Origin: Hydrogenispora sp.
GTDB lineage: Bacteria; Bacillota; UBA4882; UBA10575
NCBI GenBank assembly: GCA_012837705.1
Contig: DUQQ01000011.1
Location: 30,368-94,367, forward strand
Length of the DNA: 64,000 bases
Reading direction: 5' to 3'
Part shown: piece after piece, positions 53,530 through 62,173 of the stretch
Layout of the letters: the number at the start of each line of letters is the position of its first letter
Numbering within the stretch: the stretch's first letter is position 1
Notes under the pieces: generated by a model
What the model saw: only the letters and a program-made list of their open reading frames with translations
Told to the model about the DNA's origin: nothing
The model's database searches: none
Translations under genes and position numbers: made by a program

Positions 53530-54708
53530 ATGGGCGCAATGCGGCAAGGAGAACAACGCAGCAGGCTTGGTTGGGTCCTTGTTTTCCTGTGGCTTCTTTT
53601 CTTTGTCCCTCCCCTGCCAGCTCAGGAGGAAGCCGAGCTGGAGCGGATCAACCGTTTAATTGAACAGACCAAAAAGCAGCTTTCGACTACAAAAAAGCAG
53701 GAGTCTTCGGTCTTAAGCGCTTTAATCACTGCCCAGCAAGAACTCGATCAGATTGAGTTGGAACTGGAAAGGTTAGACCAAAGACGGCGTCTGGTCCAAC
53801 GGGAGATCGCTAAGTTGGAACGGGAACAGGCCCAGGTGGAACAGGAATTGGCGCGGTTGGATCGCCTCCAACAGGAGCGGGCGGACCAATATAACCGACG
53901 CTTGGTTGCCGTCTACAAATATGGCCCGATGAGTTATCTGGAGTTGCTGGTATCGGCGGAGAGTTTTGCTGATTTAATCAGTAAATTTGAGATGGTCGCC
54001 TATTTTCTGCGCTCCGATGCGCGTTTGATTGCGGAAGTAAGCGCGATTAAGGAAGAGATCGGTGTCCAACAAAGAACGCTCCAGGAGAAAAGACGGGCCT
54101 TGGATCAACAACGGGCGACGGTAATCACCTTGGAAAAAACCACAGCGGAGCAACAAAAACTCAAAACAGCGCTGATCAAAAAGACCGAAGATGAGCTAAA
54201 TAAGGTTCAGCGGGACCGGAAAAGACTAGAAGCGGCCCTTGATGAGCTGGAGGCCACCTCGCGGGAGATCGAAGCCGAGATTAAACGGCGGCAGCAAAGG
54301 GAGGCTCTCGGCACCGGCAACATGATCTGGCCGCTGGCGAAAAAAGGGCGGATCAGTTCGCCTTTTGGCGAACGGATGCACCCGATTCTGAAGCAGAAAC
54401 GGTTCCACTCCGGAATGGACATTGCCATCCCCACTGGAACCGATGTACTGGCTGCGGACCGGGGACGGGTGATGATCAGTGGTTGGAATGGCGGTTACGG
54501 CTACTTTATCGTGATTGATCACGGGAACGGCCTGGCGACGGCATATGCCCATAATTCGCGGCTTTTAGTTAAAGAAGGGGATCTGGTGACCCAAGGACAA
54601 GTAATTGCGAAATCCGGAAGCACGGGACTGAGTACCGGCCCCCACCTCCATTTTGAGGTCCGTAAAGACGGGGTTCCCGTTGATCCGGCCGGTTATTTAC
54701 CAAAATAA
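53530..54708 (+). CDS. EnvC-like murein hydrolase activator / M23 peptidase with coiled coil
   Basis: A 392-residue secreted protein: signal peptide (VLVFLWLLFFVPPLPAQ), two long coiled-coil segments (about 35-125 and 165-255) and a C-terminal M23 domain. Zn ligands are readable: HSGMD (His, Asp) and HLHFEV (His), with YAHNSRL also typical. The coiled-coil/M23 plan is that of EnvC/PcsB-type partners of FtsX. It is 43 kb from ftsEX, where such a gene often sits in this group. Start ATG 53530 or 53539; the second has better spacing from GGGGAAAAGG. Confidence 0.9.
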   Translation: MGAMRQGEQRSRLGWVLVFLWLLFFVPPLPAQEEAELERINRLIEQTKKQLSTTKKQESSVLSALITAQQELDQIELELERLDQRRRLVQREIAKLEREQAQVEQELARLDRLQQERADQYNRRLVAVYKYGPMSYLELLVSAESFADLISKFEMVAYFLRSDARLIAEVSAIKEEIGVQQRTLQEKRRALDQQRATVITLEKTTAEQQKLKTALIKKTEDELNKVQRDRKRLEAALDELEATSREIEAEIKRRQQREALGTGNMIWPLAKKGRISSPFGERMHPILKQKRFHSGMDIAIPTGTDVLAADRGRVMISGWNGGYGYFIVIDHGNGLATAYAHNSRLLVKEGDLVTQGQVIAKSGSTGLSTGPHLHFEVRKDGVPVDPAGYLPK

Positions 54709-54794
54709 TGGGAAAAGGTATTCTTCGACCGACCTGTTGTATATGATATATAAATATAAGAACGAGAACGGAGAAGAATGGTGGTGGAAGCAGG

Positions 54795-55871
54795 ATGGGG
54801 CTGAAAATGGCGCTTCTTTACGGCGGACAATCAAGTGAACATGAAGTTTCGGTGATGTCGGCTGCTTCCGTAGCTCAGGCGATCCGCGGAAAAATCGAAG
54901 TTTTACCGATTGGGATCAGTAAAGAAGGACAGTGGATTCCCGGACTCGCCCCGGAGACACTGGTAAAAAGCGGTTGCTGTGCGGTTAGTGGCGGTCAAAA
55001 CCCGGAGATTGCCCGGCTTGTACAAAACGACACTGGTTTCTTATTGGGTTACCTGCGCGAGGAGGTTGATCTGGCTTTTCCCCTTCTCCACGGGCCTATG
55101 GGTGAAGACGGTACAGTGCAAGGGCTCTTGGAGTTGGCCGGGATCCCGTATATTGGCGGCGGTGTAATGGCCTCGGCGGTTGGCATGGATAAAGAAATTA
55201 TGAAAGCCCTCTTTAAACACCATGGTCTGCCTGTCGGAGACTATCTGGTTTACCGCCGGTACGAATGGGAGAACGACCAGGAACAGATCTGTACGGCAAT
55301 CGAAGACCGTCTGGGCTATCCTTGTTTTGTTAAGCCGGCGAATATGGGGTCCAGTGTGGGGATTAGTAAAGTCCATAACCGCATGGAGCTGGAGCAGGCT
55401 TTCCTTCTGGCGCTTTCTTTTGACCGTAAAGTGGTGGTTGAGGCCTTTTTAGACGCCTATGAGGTGGAATGCGCGGTTCTCGGTAATGAGGAACCCCGTG
55501 CTTCTGTTCCGGGGGAGATCGTTCCCGGCGCTGAATTTTACAGCTATGAAGATAAATACGTGAAAAACGACTCCGAGCTAATTATTCCCGCCCGTTTAAC
55601 GCCGGAACAGACGGAGCAGGTACAGGACCTGGCGGTACGGGTGTTTAAAGCGATTGATTGTGCGGGGATGGGGCGTGTCGATTTCTTTGTGCTCAAGGAG
55701 GACGGACGGATCCTCGTTAATGAGATCAATACGATCCCCGGCTTTACCAAGATCAGCATGTATCCGAAGCTATGGGCCGCCAGTGGCATACCCTATCCGG
55801 AGCTCATTGAGCGCCTGGCCCAGTTGGCCTTGGAACGGTTTCGGGAACGGCCCCGCAGTCAAAAAGATTAA
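54795..55871 (+). CDS. ddl: D-alanine--D-alanine ligase
   Basis: A 358-residue ATP-grasp enzyme making D-Ala-D-Ala for peptidoglycan precursors. Motifs: LYGGQSSEHEVSVMSA, LLHGPMGEDGTVQGLLELAGIPYIGGGV, CFVKPANMGSSVGISKV, VVEAFLDAYEVECAVLG and VNEINTIPGFTKISMYPKLW. Length is normal. The start is ATG 54795 with GGAAGCAGG upstream; ATG 54807 is an alternative. A terminator follows. Confidence 0.97.
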   Translation: MGLKMALLYGGQSSEHEVSVMSAASVAQAIRGKIEVLPIGISKEGQWIPGLAPETLVKSGCCAVSGGQNPEIARLVQNDTGFLLGYLREEVDLAFPLLHGPMGEDGTVQGLLELAGIPYIGGGVMASAVGMDKEIMKALFKHHGLPVGDYLVYRRYEWENDQEQICTAIEDRLGYPCFVKPANMGSSVGISKVHNRMELEQAFLLALSFDRKVVVEAFLDAYEVECAVLGNEEPRASVPGEIVPGAEFYSYEDKYVKNDSELIIPARLTPEQTEQVQDLAVRVFKAIDCAGMGRVDFFVLKEDGRILVNEINTIPGFTKISMYPKLWAASGIPYPELIERLAQLALERFRERPRSQKD

Positions 55872-55887
55872 GCAGATGGATGGGCAG

Positions 55888-55918
55888 AGGTAGACCGGAT
55901 GGTCTACCTTTTTTTTAG
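55888..55918 (+). terminator. Terminator after ddl
   Basis: AGGTAGACC-ggat-GGTCTACCT followed by TTTTTTT. Confidence 0.85.
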
Positions 55919-56018
55919 GCCAAAAGGATTTGCCGGTTAAATTTTCCGGACTGGAAAAGGGTTTCTACCAAGAAAGAGGAATAAACAGTATAAATAACCT
56001 AGAAAAGAGGTGCTGACT

Positions 56019-56420
56019 ATGTTGGTAAAATGGACACCCGAATATGCGGTTGGTGTGGAGGAGATTGACCGCCAACACCAAGAGCTCTTCAGTAGGATCA
56101 ATGATCTGTTAGAGGCCTGTCAACGCGGGGAAGGGAAGCAAGAGGTCGGTAAGGTGTTATCTTTTTTAGAAGAATATGTAAAGGTCCACTTTGGCACGGA
56201 AGAAAAGACCATGCTCGACAATGCTTATCCCGAGTATGCTCAGCACCGGGCACAACACCAAAAGTTTGTTGAGAATTTTAAGGAATTGAAAACGAAGTTT
56301 GAAGCCGAGGGCGCCGGAATCTGGCTGATTGCCCAGACCAACCGGGTGGTGGTTGATTGGTTGATTAAACATATTATGATGACCGATACTAAACTAGGGA
56401 AATTCTTAAAAGCCAAATAA
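56019..56420 (+). CDS. Bacteriohemerythrin
   Basis: A 133-residue non-heme di-iron oxygen-binding protein. All ligand positions are visible: IDRQHQELF (His), HFGTEEKTM (His, Glu), HRAQHQKF (two His) and HIMMTDTKL (His, Asp). The ATG at 56019 follows AGAGGTG; the GTG at 56010 is less well placed. In anaerobes these proteins serve oxygen sensing or scavenging. Single gene. Confidence 0.95.
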   Translation: MLVKWTPEYAVGVEEIDRQHQELFSRINDLLEACQRGEGKQEVGKVLSFLEEYVKVHFGTEEKTMLDNAYPEYAQHRAQHQKFVENFKELKTKFEAEGAGIWLIAQTNRVVVDWLIKHIMMTDTKLGKFLKAK

Positions 56421-56506
56421 GGCCGTTGAAAAAGAATCCTTTCCGTGTCGCCAAGGAAAAGAAAGGATCACGGTAGAGGAGTAAAGGGACATAAGGGGGA
56501 TTGGTG

Positions 56507-58168
56507 ATGCGGATCACCATTGCACAACTGAACCCGGTGGTGGGGGATTTAAGCGGGAATTTAGACCGCATTGAGCAATTATTGACCCAGGAAGGCGCGG
56601 GTAGCGATCTCCTGGTCCTGCCGGAACTTTATCTCACCGGTTATCCGCCCTATGGGTTGCTGGAAAAGGAATGGTTCCGGCACCAAATTACCGCGGCGCA
56701 GGAGCGTTTACGCGGTTTATCGGCCCGCTACCCGGAGACCGCAATTTTAGTAGGGGCCCCAATGCCAATGGCGACAGGGACTGGAAAGGGTTGGTACAAC
56801 GCGGCTCTTTTGTACGCCGGAGGGGAGCTTTTGTGGACGCAAGCTAAAGCCACGCTTCCCGCTTATGATCTGTTCAATGAGGCGGCTTATTTTCAACCGG
56901 GAGAAGCGGGTCCGGTCGTTACTTTTAACGGGAAACGGATCGGGGTCATCATTGGGGAAGACCTTTGGACGCTGGCGTCTGCCACGGAAGCGGAGCTTGA
57001 GCCGGCGCCGTTCCTGTCGGATTTAGCGCCCCAAACCGGCCTCGTTGTTAACCTGGCGGCTTATCCCTATTATTACGGATGGGAGGACAAGCTGTACCGT
57101 TTTGGTGCCGCCTGCGCGCAGCGCTTCCGGACCCCTTTCCTCTTTGTCAATCAGGTCGGTGCCAACGAAGAGATGATCTTCAGCGGACAAAGCCTTTTGT
57201 TTAGTGGGGATGGGACAACGCGTTATGAGGCTCCTTCCTTTCAGGAAGCGGTAGCGGTGGTTGATCTGGAGGCGGAGGTTTCGTCCGGGGCGGCGTCGGA
57301 GGTCCCGTCTCGTCCTCCGGCGCGGCGGATGGTCTACGATGCTTTAGTGCTGGGGATCCGCGACTATGCCCGTAAGACCGGGTTTACGCAAGCCGTTATC
57401 GGCCTATCCGGCGGGATTGATTCTGCCCTCGTTTGCTGCCTGGCCGCCGAAGCCCTGGGCCCCGCGAATGTACTGGCGGTGGCGATGCCTTCCCCCTACT
57501 CTTCCGTCGGTAGTGTGGAAGACTCCCGGGTCTTGGCGCAAAACTTGGGGATCGACTTGCAGGTGATCCCCATTACTTCCTTTTTCCAGAGCTTTCTGAC
57601 GGGATTGCGGCCGTACATTGGCCACCAAAATGGCGCGCATGACACCACGGAAGAGAATTTACAAGCCCGGATTCGGGCCAACATTTTACTGGCGTTATCC
57701 AATAAATACGGTTATCTGGTACTGAGTGCTGGTAACAAAAGCGAATTGATGGTGGGTTATTCCACGCTGAACGGGGTTGATATGAGCGGCGGACTTGCGG
57801 TCATCGCCGATGTGCCCAAAACCATGGTTTACGAATTGGCCAAGGAAGCCAACCGGGAGCGGGAAGTGATTCCGGCGGAGATCATCAGGAAACCACCTTC
57901 GGCCGAGTTGCGTCCGGACCAATTGGATGAGGATACCCTCCCCCCCTACCCCATCCTCGATCGAGTTTTAGCATTATATCTCGATGAGAACTGGACACCG
58001 GCGGAGATCAAGGCGGCCGGTTTTAGGGCCGAGATAGTCGATTGGGTGATCAAGGCGGTCCACCGTAGTGAATATAAACGGCGGCAGACGGCACCTGCTT
58101 TGCGGGTGACGACGAATCCGTTGGGACCCAAACCACGGCTGCCGGTTGCGGGAAAACTCGAAATCTAA
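56507..58168 (+). CDS. nadE: NAD synthetase with degenerate glutaminase (nitrilase-like) domain
   Basis: A 553-residue enzyme amidating nicotinate adenine dinucleotide to NAD. The C-terminal synthetase is intact: GLSGGIDSALVCCLAAEALG, TEENLQARIRANILL, SAGNKSELMVGY. The N-terminal nitrilase-like domain normally releases ammonia from glutamine with a Glu-Lys-Cys triad. Glu (LPELYLTGYPPYGLL) and Lys (TQAKATLP) remain, but the nucleophile position reads VIIGEDLW instead of ICEDLW: Cys is Gly, codon GGG. It probably uses free ammonia. The ATG at 56507 is preferred (AAGGGGGA 6 bases before). Confidence 0.95.
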   Translation: MRITIAQLNPVVGDLSGNLDRIEQLLTQEGAGSDLLVLPELYLTGYPPYGLLEKEWFRHQITAAQERLRGLSARYPETAILVGAPMPMATGTGKGWYNAALLYAGGELLWTQAKATLPAYDLFNEAAYFQPGEAGPVVTFNGKRIGVIIGEDLWTLASATEAELEPAPFLSDLAPQTGLVVNLAAYPYYYGWEDKLYRFGAACAQRFRTPFLFVNQVGANEEMIFSGQSLLFSGDGTTRYEAPSFQEAVAVVDLEAEVSSGAASEVPSRPPARRMVYDALVLGIRDYARKTGFTQAVIGLSGGIDSALVCCLAAEALGPANVLAVAMPSPYSSVGSVEDSRVLAQNLGIDLQVIPITSFFQSFLTGLRPYIGHQNGAHDTTEENLQARIRANILLALSNKYGYLVLSAGNKSELMVGYSTLNGVDMSGGLAVIADVPKTMVYELAKEANREREVIPAEIIRKPPSAELRPDQLDEDTLPPYPILDRVLALYLDENWTPAEIKAAGFRAEIVDWVIKAVHRSEYKRRQTAPALRVTTNPLGPKPRLPVAGKLEI

Positions 58169-58184
58169 AGGGCGACCTACCCCC

Positions 58185-58213
58185 TTGACAAAACGGAGAA
58201 TGTCGTCTATTAT
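58185..58213 (+). promoter_or_regulatory. Promoter of the CsoR/CstR-type repressor and thioredoxin genes
   Basis: TTGACA (58185-58190), 17-base spacer, TATTAT (58208-58213). Confidence 0.8.
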
Positions 58214-58230
58214 ATACCGTAGGGGGTATA
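58213..58230 (+). promoter_or_regulatory. Probable CsoR/CstR-family operator
   Basis: TATACCGTAGGGGGTATA is a pseudo-palindrome with a G-tract, the form of CsoR/CstR-family operators. It overlaps the start of transcription, so binding would repress the gene that follows. A second CTACCCCC half lies just before the -35. Confidence 0.6.
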
Positions 58231-58243
58231 GTAAGGAGGTGGA

Positions 58244-58546
58244 ATGATGGCCCAGCATGGGGCTGAACATATTGGCCAGATTTCCGGAGATATTAAAGAA
58301 GACCTCTTAAAACGTCTGCGCCGGATTGAAGGCCAGGTGCGGGGGTTGCAACGGATGATTGAAGAAGACCGTCCCTGCCAGGAAGTGGTTTACCAGGCGG
58401 CTGCGGTGAAAGCAGCGGTGGTGCAAGTGGCAATGACGATCTTAAGCAATCAACTGGCAACCTGTCTCGCGCAGGAAGTGGCTGAAGGGGGTAATCCGGA
58501 GGCGGCGATGAAGCGTTTTACCGATATCTTTAAGAAATTTTATTAA
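58244..58546 (+). CDS. CsoR/FrmR/CstR-family (DUF156) transcriptional repressor
   Basis: A 100-residue all-helical repressor: LLKRLRRIEGQVRGLQRMIEEDRPCQEVVYQAAAVKAAV is the family core. The sensing Cys are 45 and 74 (LSNQLATC). The position that is His in copper-binding CsoR (four before the second Cys) is Gln 70. Loss of that His with both Cys kept is the pattern of CstR persulfide sensors, so copper sensing is less likely. Autoregulation is suggested by the operator over its promoter. AAGGAGG site; thioredoxin gene 19 bases downstream. Confidence 0.9.
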   Translation: MMAQHGAEHIGQISGDIKEDLLKRLRRIEGQVRGLQRMIEEDRPCQEVVYQAAAVKAAVVQVAMTILSNQLATCLAQEVAEGGNPEAAMKRFTDIFKKFY

Positions 58547-58565
58547 TTTGAGGAGGGACAATAAG

Positions 58566-58883
58566 ATGGCTTTGACATTAAACCAGGACAATTTTAAAGC
58601 GGAAGTGCTCGACTATCAGGGCGTAGCGATGGTTGATTTTTGGGCACCTTGGTGCGGTCCGTGCCGGATGGTGGCACCGATCATCGATCAGTTGGCCGAA
58701 GAGTATGCGGGAAAAGTTAAGATCGGGAAAGTAAACACCGATGAAAACTTGGCCCTTTCCACCGAGTATCAGATCATGACGATCCCAACCATGCTTGTCT
58801 TTAAAGATGGTAAAGTGGTGGATACCATCAACGGCGCACTCCCAAAACAGCGGATTGCGGCCGTGCTTGATAAATGGATTTAA
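58566..58883 (+). CDS. trxA: Thioredoxin
   Basis: A 105-residue classical thioredoxin: FWAPWCGPCRM active site (about residues 25-35), the cis-Pro segment MTIPTMLVF, and length as usual. The ATG at 58566 follows GGAGGGACAATAAG; the longer frame from 58548 contains the ribosome site. Co-transcribed with the upstream Cys-based repressor, which suggests a thiol or sulfane-sulfur stress function. A terminator follows. Confidence 0.96.
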   Translation: MALTLNQDNFKAEVLDYQGVAMVDFWAPWCGPCRMVAPIIDQLAEEYAGKVKIGKVNTDENLALSTEYQIMTIPTMLVFKDGKVVDTINGALPKQRIAAVLDKWI

Positions 58884-58885
58884 GA

Positions 58886-58925
58886 AAAAAAGGCTGGTGG
58901 CGAAGGGCCACCGCCTTTTTTTTTG
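58886..58925. terminator. Terminator after trxA
   Basis: AAAGGC-t-GGTGGC-gaag-GGCCACC-g-CC then nine Ts. The converging dacF-like gene may share it. Confidence 0.8.
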
Positions 58926-58980
58926 AAGAAATGCGTTTGCGCCTCTTTAGCGGAGGATTTCGGTTACGGAGAAGCGTCTT

Positions 58981-60285
58981 TTAGAAGAGACCACGGATTT
59001 GTTGAAAGAGCCAGGAAAAGAAGGCGCGGATCTGTTGGAAGATGAGCCGGAAAAGGCCGGCTTTTTCCACCTCTGTAGTGGTCACAAGGGCGACACTCTC
59101 CCGCAAGGGCCCATCGGCGGTCAGAAATTCGTATTGCGCTGAACCCGTATAGGTGGCGACTAACCTTCCGACTTGGTGGTCTTTGGCCACCGGGGCCGTT
59201 AATTTTTCCGTCTCCAGTTGCACTTGGGGTTGGTAGAGATCGGCTTCACCTCGTCGGATGAGGATTGTTAGGGGTTTGGCGGTCGCGATGCCCACCCGGT
59301 TGGCTTTGCCCTTTTGGACCGGGAGATCGGGCTGTTCCGGATCCTGGTAGCCCGCGGGAACAAGCTCCTTTCGCTCAAAGTTGTTAAACCCGTAATCCAG
59401 TAGTTTTTTTGTTTCCTGGAAACGGGCGGCGTAGGAGCGGCCTTTCATCACCACCGAGATGAGGCGGAGATTATTCCGCTGTGCGGTGGCGGTGAAGCAG
59501 TAGCCCGCGAGTGCCGTCGAGCCGGTTTTTAACCCGTCGACCCCTTCGTAACCGTAAACCAGTTCCGGTAACATCCAGTTCCAGTTGTCCATTCTAATCG
59601 CATCGACCGTGTCCGGACGGAAGGTTTTCCGGGGGATGCTGGCGATGGTCAGGACTTCCGGATAATCCTGGAGGATACGTAGGGCCATCAGTGCCGTATC
59701 TTTGGCGGATGCTAAATTTTCCGCATCGGCTGTTCCGGCCGGATGCATTCCGAATAAATCCTTGTTGTTTAATCCGGTGGAATTGACAAAGGTGTAATTC
59801 TCCATCCCCAGTTCCTTTGCTTTGGCGTTCATCAAACGCACAAACTCGGTTTCGCTACCCGCCAGTACTTCCGCCAGGGCGATGGTTGCACCGTTGGCCG
59901 AATAGATGGCCATTGCTTCGTAGAGTTCGCGGATGGTATAATGCTCGTCGCGGCGTAGCGGAACATTGGAAAGGGAGAGATTCTGGGAAACGCGGTGTGC
60001 ATACTCGCTGATGCTGGTCGTATCTTCCCAGGAAATTTGCTGGTTGTTAATGGCTTCTAAAATTAAATATTCGGTCAGGATCTTGGACATGCTGGCCATC
60101 GCTAAAGGTTGGTCCGCGTTTTTTTGGTAGAGAACCTTTCCGGTATCAGCGTCGATCAAGACCGCGGCCTCAACCTGCAGCCGGAGCGGATCCGCACTCT
60201 GGGCAAAGGTCGATGAGGCCGAAAAAACAAGTAATGTTCCGACAAGCAAGAGCAAAGCCCACCGTTGATTTCGTGTGTTCCACAC
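58981..60285 (-). CDS. dacF: D-alanyl-D-alanine carboxypeptidase (PBP5/DacF type)
   Basis: A 434-residue secreted low-molecular-weight penicillin-binding protein: signal peptide (ALLLLVGTLLVFSASSTFAQ), Ser-x-x-Lys in SMSK, Ser-x-Asn in YSANGAT (usual form is SGN), KTG in DGLKTGSTALAGYC. Then a C-terminal beta domain (about 310-400) and an amphipathic anchor (FRLIFQQIRAFFSWLFQQIRGLF). It removes terminal D-Ala from muropeptides. Spore-formers use DacF to set cortex cross-linking, but a vegetative DacA role is equally possible. GTG start after GGGGGGTGA. Confidence 0.93.
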   Translation of the reverse strand: MWNTRNQRWALLLLVGTLLVFSASSTFAQSADPLRLQVEAAVLIDADTGKVLYQKNADQPLAMASMSKILTEYLILEAINNQQISWEDTTSISEYAHRVSQNLSLSNVPLRRDEHYTIRELYEAMAIYSANGATIALAEVLAGSETEFVRLMNAKAKELGMENYTFVNSTGLNNKDLFGMHPAGTADAENLASAKDTALMALRILQDYPEVLTIASIPRKTFRPDTVDAIRMDNWNWMLPELVYGYEGVDGLKTGSTALAGYCFTATAQRNNLRLISVVMKGRSYAARFQETKKLLDYGFNNFERKELVPAGYQDPEQPDLPVQKGKANRVGIATAKPLTILIRRGEADLYQPQVQLETEKLTAPVAKDHQVGRLVATYTGSAQYEFLTADGPLRESVALVTTTEVEKAGLFRLIFQQIRAFFSWLFQQIRGLF

Positions 60286-60523
60286 CTTTAATCACCCCCC
60301 TGTGATTAACGCCTATTATGCTCTTAATTTGGTTTAATTTACATTACAATCATTATAACATAACAAAGGACCGTTATTTCGAGATTATACAACTTCTTCT
60401 ATACGGAGTGAATTCGACTGCACAAAGCAGCGCGTTGTCTTTGCAGTATTCTTTGATAGGCGCCCACGCTGGCTACCGCTTGCCTAACGAAGGGTGTAAA
60501 CTTTGAGCCAGGTGGGCGACACT
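60286..60523. other. Intergenic region upstream of dacF with hairpins
   Basis: It holds an AT-rich part next to dacF, a hairpin CTGCA-c-AAAG...CTTTGCAG (about 60419-60447), and repeat copy B (60459-60521). The 62-residue plus-strand frame at 60318 has no ribosome site and is not called. Confidence 0.45.
60459..60521 (+). repeat. Structured intergenic motif, copy B
   Basis: CTAACGA (60484-60490), 15 bases, AGCCAGGTGGGCGACA (60506-60521): the same blocks and spacing as copy A at 12061-12098 on the other strand. Outer pairing is CGCCCA with TGGGCG and inner pairing GGCT with AGCC. It abuts the 3' end of the DUF378 gene. Confidence 0.5.
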
Positions 60524-60727
60524 TTATTCGTTTTTGGCCTGTTCGCGTTCGCGAAACAGCAAGGTAAGGCAATAGAGCCCGGCCAGACCAACTAGGGAGT
60601 AGATGATCCGGCTTACCATGGAGTCTGTTCCGCCAAACACATTCGCAACCAGGTCAAACTGGAACAAACCAACCAGGAGCCAATTGAGGGCGCCGATGAT
60701 CACTAAAATTAACGCCAACCGGTCCAT
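60524..60727 (-). CDS. DUF378 small membrane protein
   Basis: A 67-residue protein with two membrane helices: LALILVIIGALNWLLVGLFQFDLVANVFGG and SRIIYSLVGLAGLYCLTLL. This is the DUF378 (YuzA-like) pattern, including the conserved GALNWLLVGL. Function unknown. A GGAGG-type site (AAAAGGAGGTTGAATC) precedes the ATG. Confidence 0.85.
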   Translation of the reverse strand: MDRLALILVIIGALNWLLVGLFQFDLVANVFGGTDSMVSRIIYSLVGLAGLYCLTLLFREREQAKNE

Positions 60728-60793
60728 GATTCAACCTCCTTTTCCCCATTTATTGATGGACAGATCGGAAAAACAGTTGTTTTTAATGGCGCT

Positions 60794-62020
60794 CTATTGT
60801 TCACCACCTTTAAGCCCTTCCGGCAGAATTTGTTTAGGATGGATGAAGAAAAAGGCCAGAAAGGCGATGCCGACAACGCACCCGACATTACTCCAGAAGA
60901 TGAGGGGCTGGCCGTATTTGGTGGCAAAGCTGAAGAGGGGCGGCCCGATGGCAACCCCAAAAAAACGGACTGTTCCGTATAGGCAGGTGACCAGTCCCCG
61001 TTCACTGGAGGGAGCGGAGGAAGTAATCAGGGTATTGAGGGCCGGTAAGGCCATCCCCGTACCAGTGCCAATCAGGGTCGCAAAGATTGTTTTGGTGACC
61101 ATACCGTTGCCTAACGGGAAGAAAAACAAACCCAAGGCCACGAGGGAAAGGCCGCCGATGATGGCCCATTTCATGATCTTAACCATCTGTTGTTTGAGGA
61201 CAATCCCAAAGACGTAGGAGGTGATTGCCATCGCCAGAACCGGTACGGCAATAACTAAACCCCGTTGAAAGATCTGGAGGTGAAATGATTTTTCAAGCAG
61301 ATCGGAGAAGAAGCTTAACAGCCCGAATAAGGAAAAGAGAACGATGAGGCCACAGAGGAAGGCCACCCCGAGATTGACCCCTTTCTCCTTTAGAATCTGG
61401 AGGAGATTGGTGAAGTAGGAGGTAAGGGGTTGCGCTTTTTGGGCGGATTTTGCTTCTTGCGCAATAACGTAAATGGCGAGGGCAATAGGTAAGGCCAGGA
61501 TACCATAGACGAAGAACGGCATGTACCAAGCGATTAGACCAATGGCCGCACCCGCCAGCGGACTAATGACCTTACCCAAACCATTGGCGGCTTCTAAAAG
61601 GCCCAAAACTTGAGCCCGTTCGTTGTCTTGGATCAGATCGCCCGCTAAGGCCATGGCCAGTTGGTAGGTGCCCCCGGCGCCAATGCCCTGGATGATCCGG
61701 GCTCCTAAAATAAAAGGGTAGGCATTTTCTTTAAAGAGTAAAGCGGCGGTGCCGGCGAGCAATCCGCCCGTACCGTAGATAATGAGGGCGGGGACCATGA
61801 CGATCTTCCTTCCAACGTGGTCGGAGAGCATTCCGGCGAAGGGAATCGTCAGTCCGGCCGGGATCGAAAAGGTGGTGATGAGCAGACCGACTTGGAGGAG
61901 GGAAACGTCTAAAGCCTTTTGAATTGCGGGGAGCACCGGAATTAACATTGAATTACCCAAAACCATAATAAAAGGGACGGTCGCTAAAACCCAGATGGTT
62001 GGCTTAACCTGCGCATCCAT
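60794..62020 (-). CDS. MFS transporter, drug-efflux type
   Basis: A 408-residue, twelve-helix transporter. Motif A is plain in the 2-3 loop (GMLSDHVGRKIVMVPAL). The motif C-like region (LGLLEAANGLGKVISPLAGAAIG) marks an antiporter of the Bmr/TetA/YitG sort. Substrate unknown. The frame opens at 62071, but the ATG at 62020 (MDAQVKPTIW) has AAGGAGG 7 bases upstream and gives the usual short N-terminus. Confidence 0.9.
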   Translation of the reverse strand: MDAQVKPTIWVLATVPFIMVLGNSMLIPVLPAIQKALDVSLLQVGLLITTFSIPAGLTIPFAGMLSDHVGRKIVMVPALIIYGTGGLLAGTAALLFKENAYPFILGARIIQGIGAGGTYQLAMALAGDLIQDNERAQVLGLLEAANGLGKVISPLAGAAIGLIAWYMPFFVYGILALPIALAIYVIAQEAKSAQKAQPLTSYFTNLLQILKEKGVNLGVAFLCGLIVLFSLFGLLSFFSDLLEKSFHLQIFQRGLVIAVPVLAMAITSYVFGIVLKQQMVKIMKWAIIGGLSLVALGLFFFPLGNGMVTKTIFATLIGTGTGMALPALNTLITSSAPSSERGLVTCLYGTVRFFGVAIGPPLFSFATKYGQPLIFWSNVGCVVGIAFLAFFFIHPKQILPEGLKGGEQ

Positions 62021-62173
62021 CCTGCATCCTCCTTTTTCGGCGGCAGCGGCATAACAATCATAGTGTGCCAAGGAAAGGATTTTATTAAACCCACAACTTC
62101 AGTAAAGCACCGGGGCGAGGCGGCGGCAAAAGTGGAATAGTTTACCGTTGCCATGCATAATTTGAGGATAAGG

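Noticed and set aside
53436-53663. 75-residue ORF before the M23 gene
   Set aside because: It overlaps the signal-peptide region of the M23 gene in another frame. No ribosome site and implausible composition.
60318-60506. 62-residue plus-strand ORF in the dacF/DUF378 gap
   Set aside because: No ribosome site. It covers AT-rich promoter DNA and the repeated motif.
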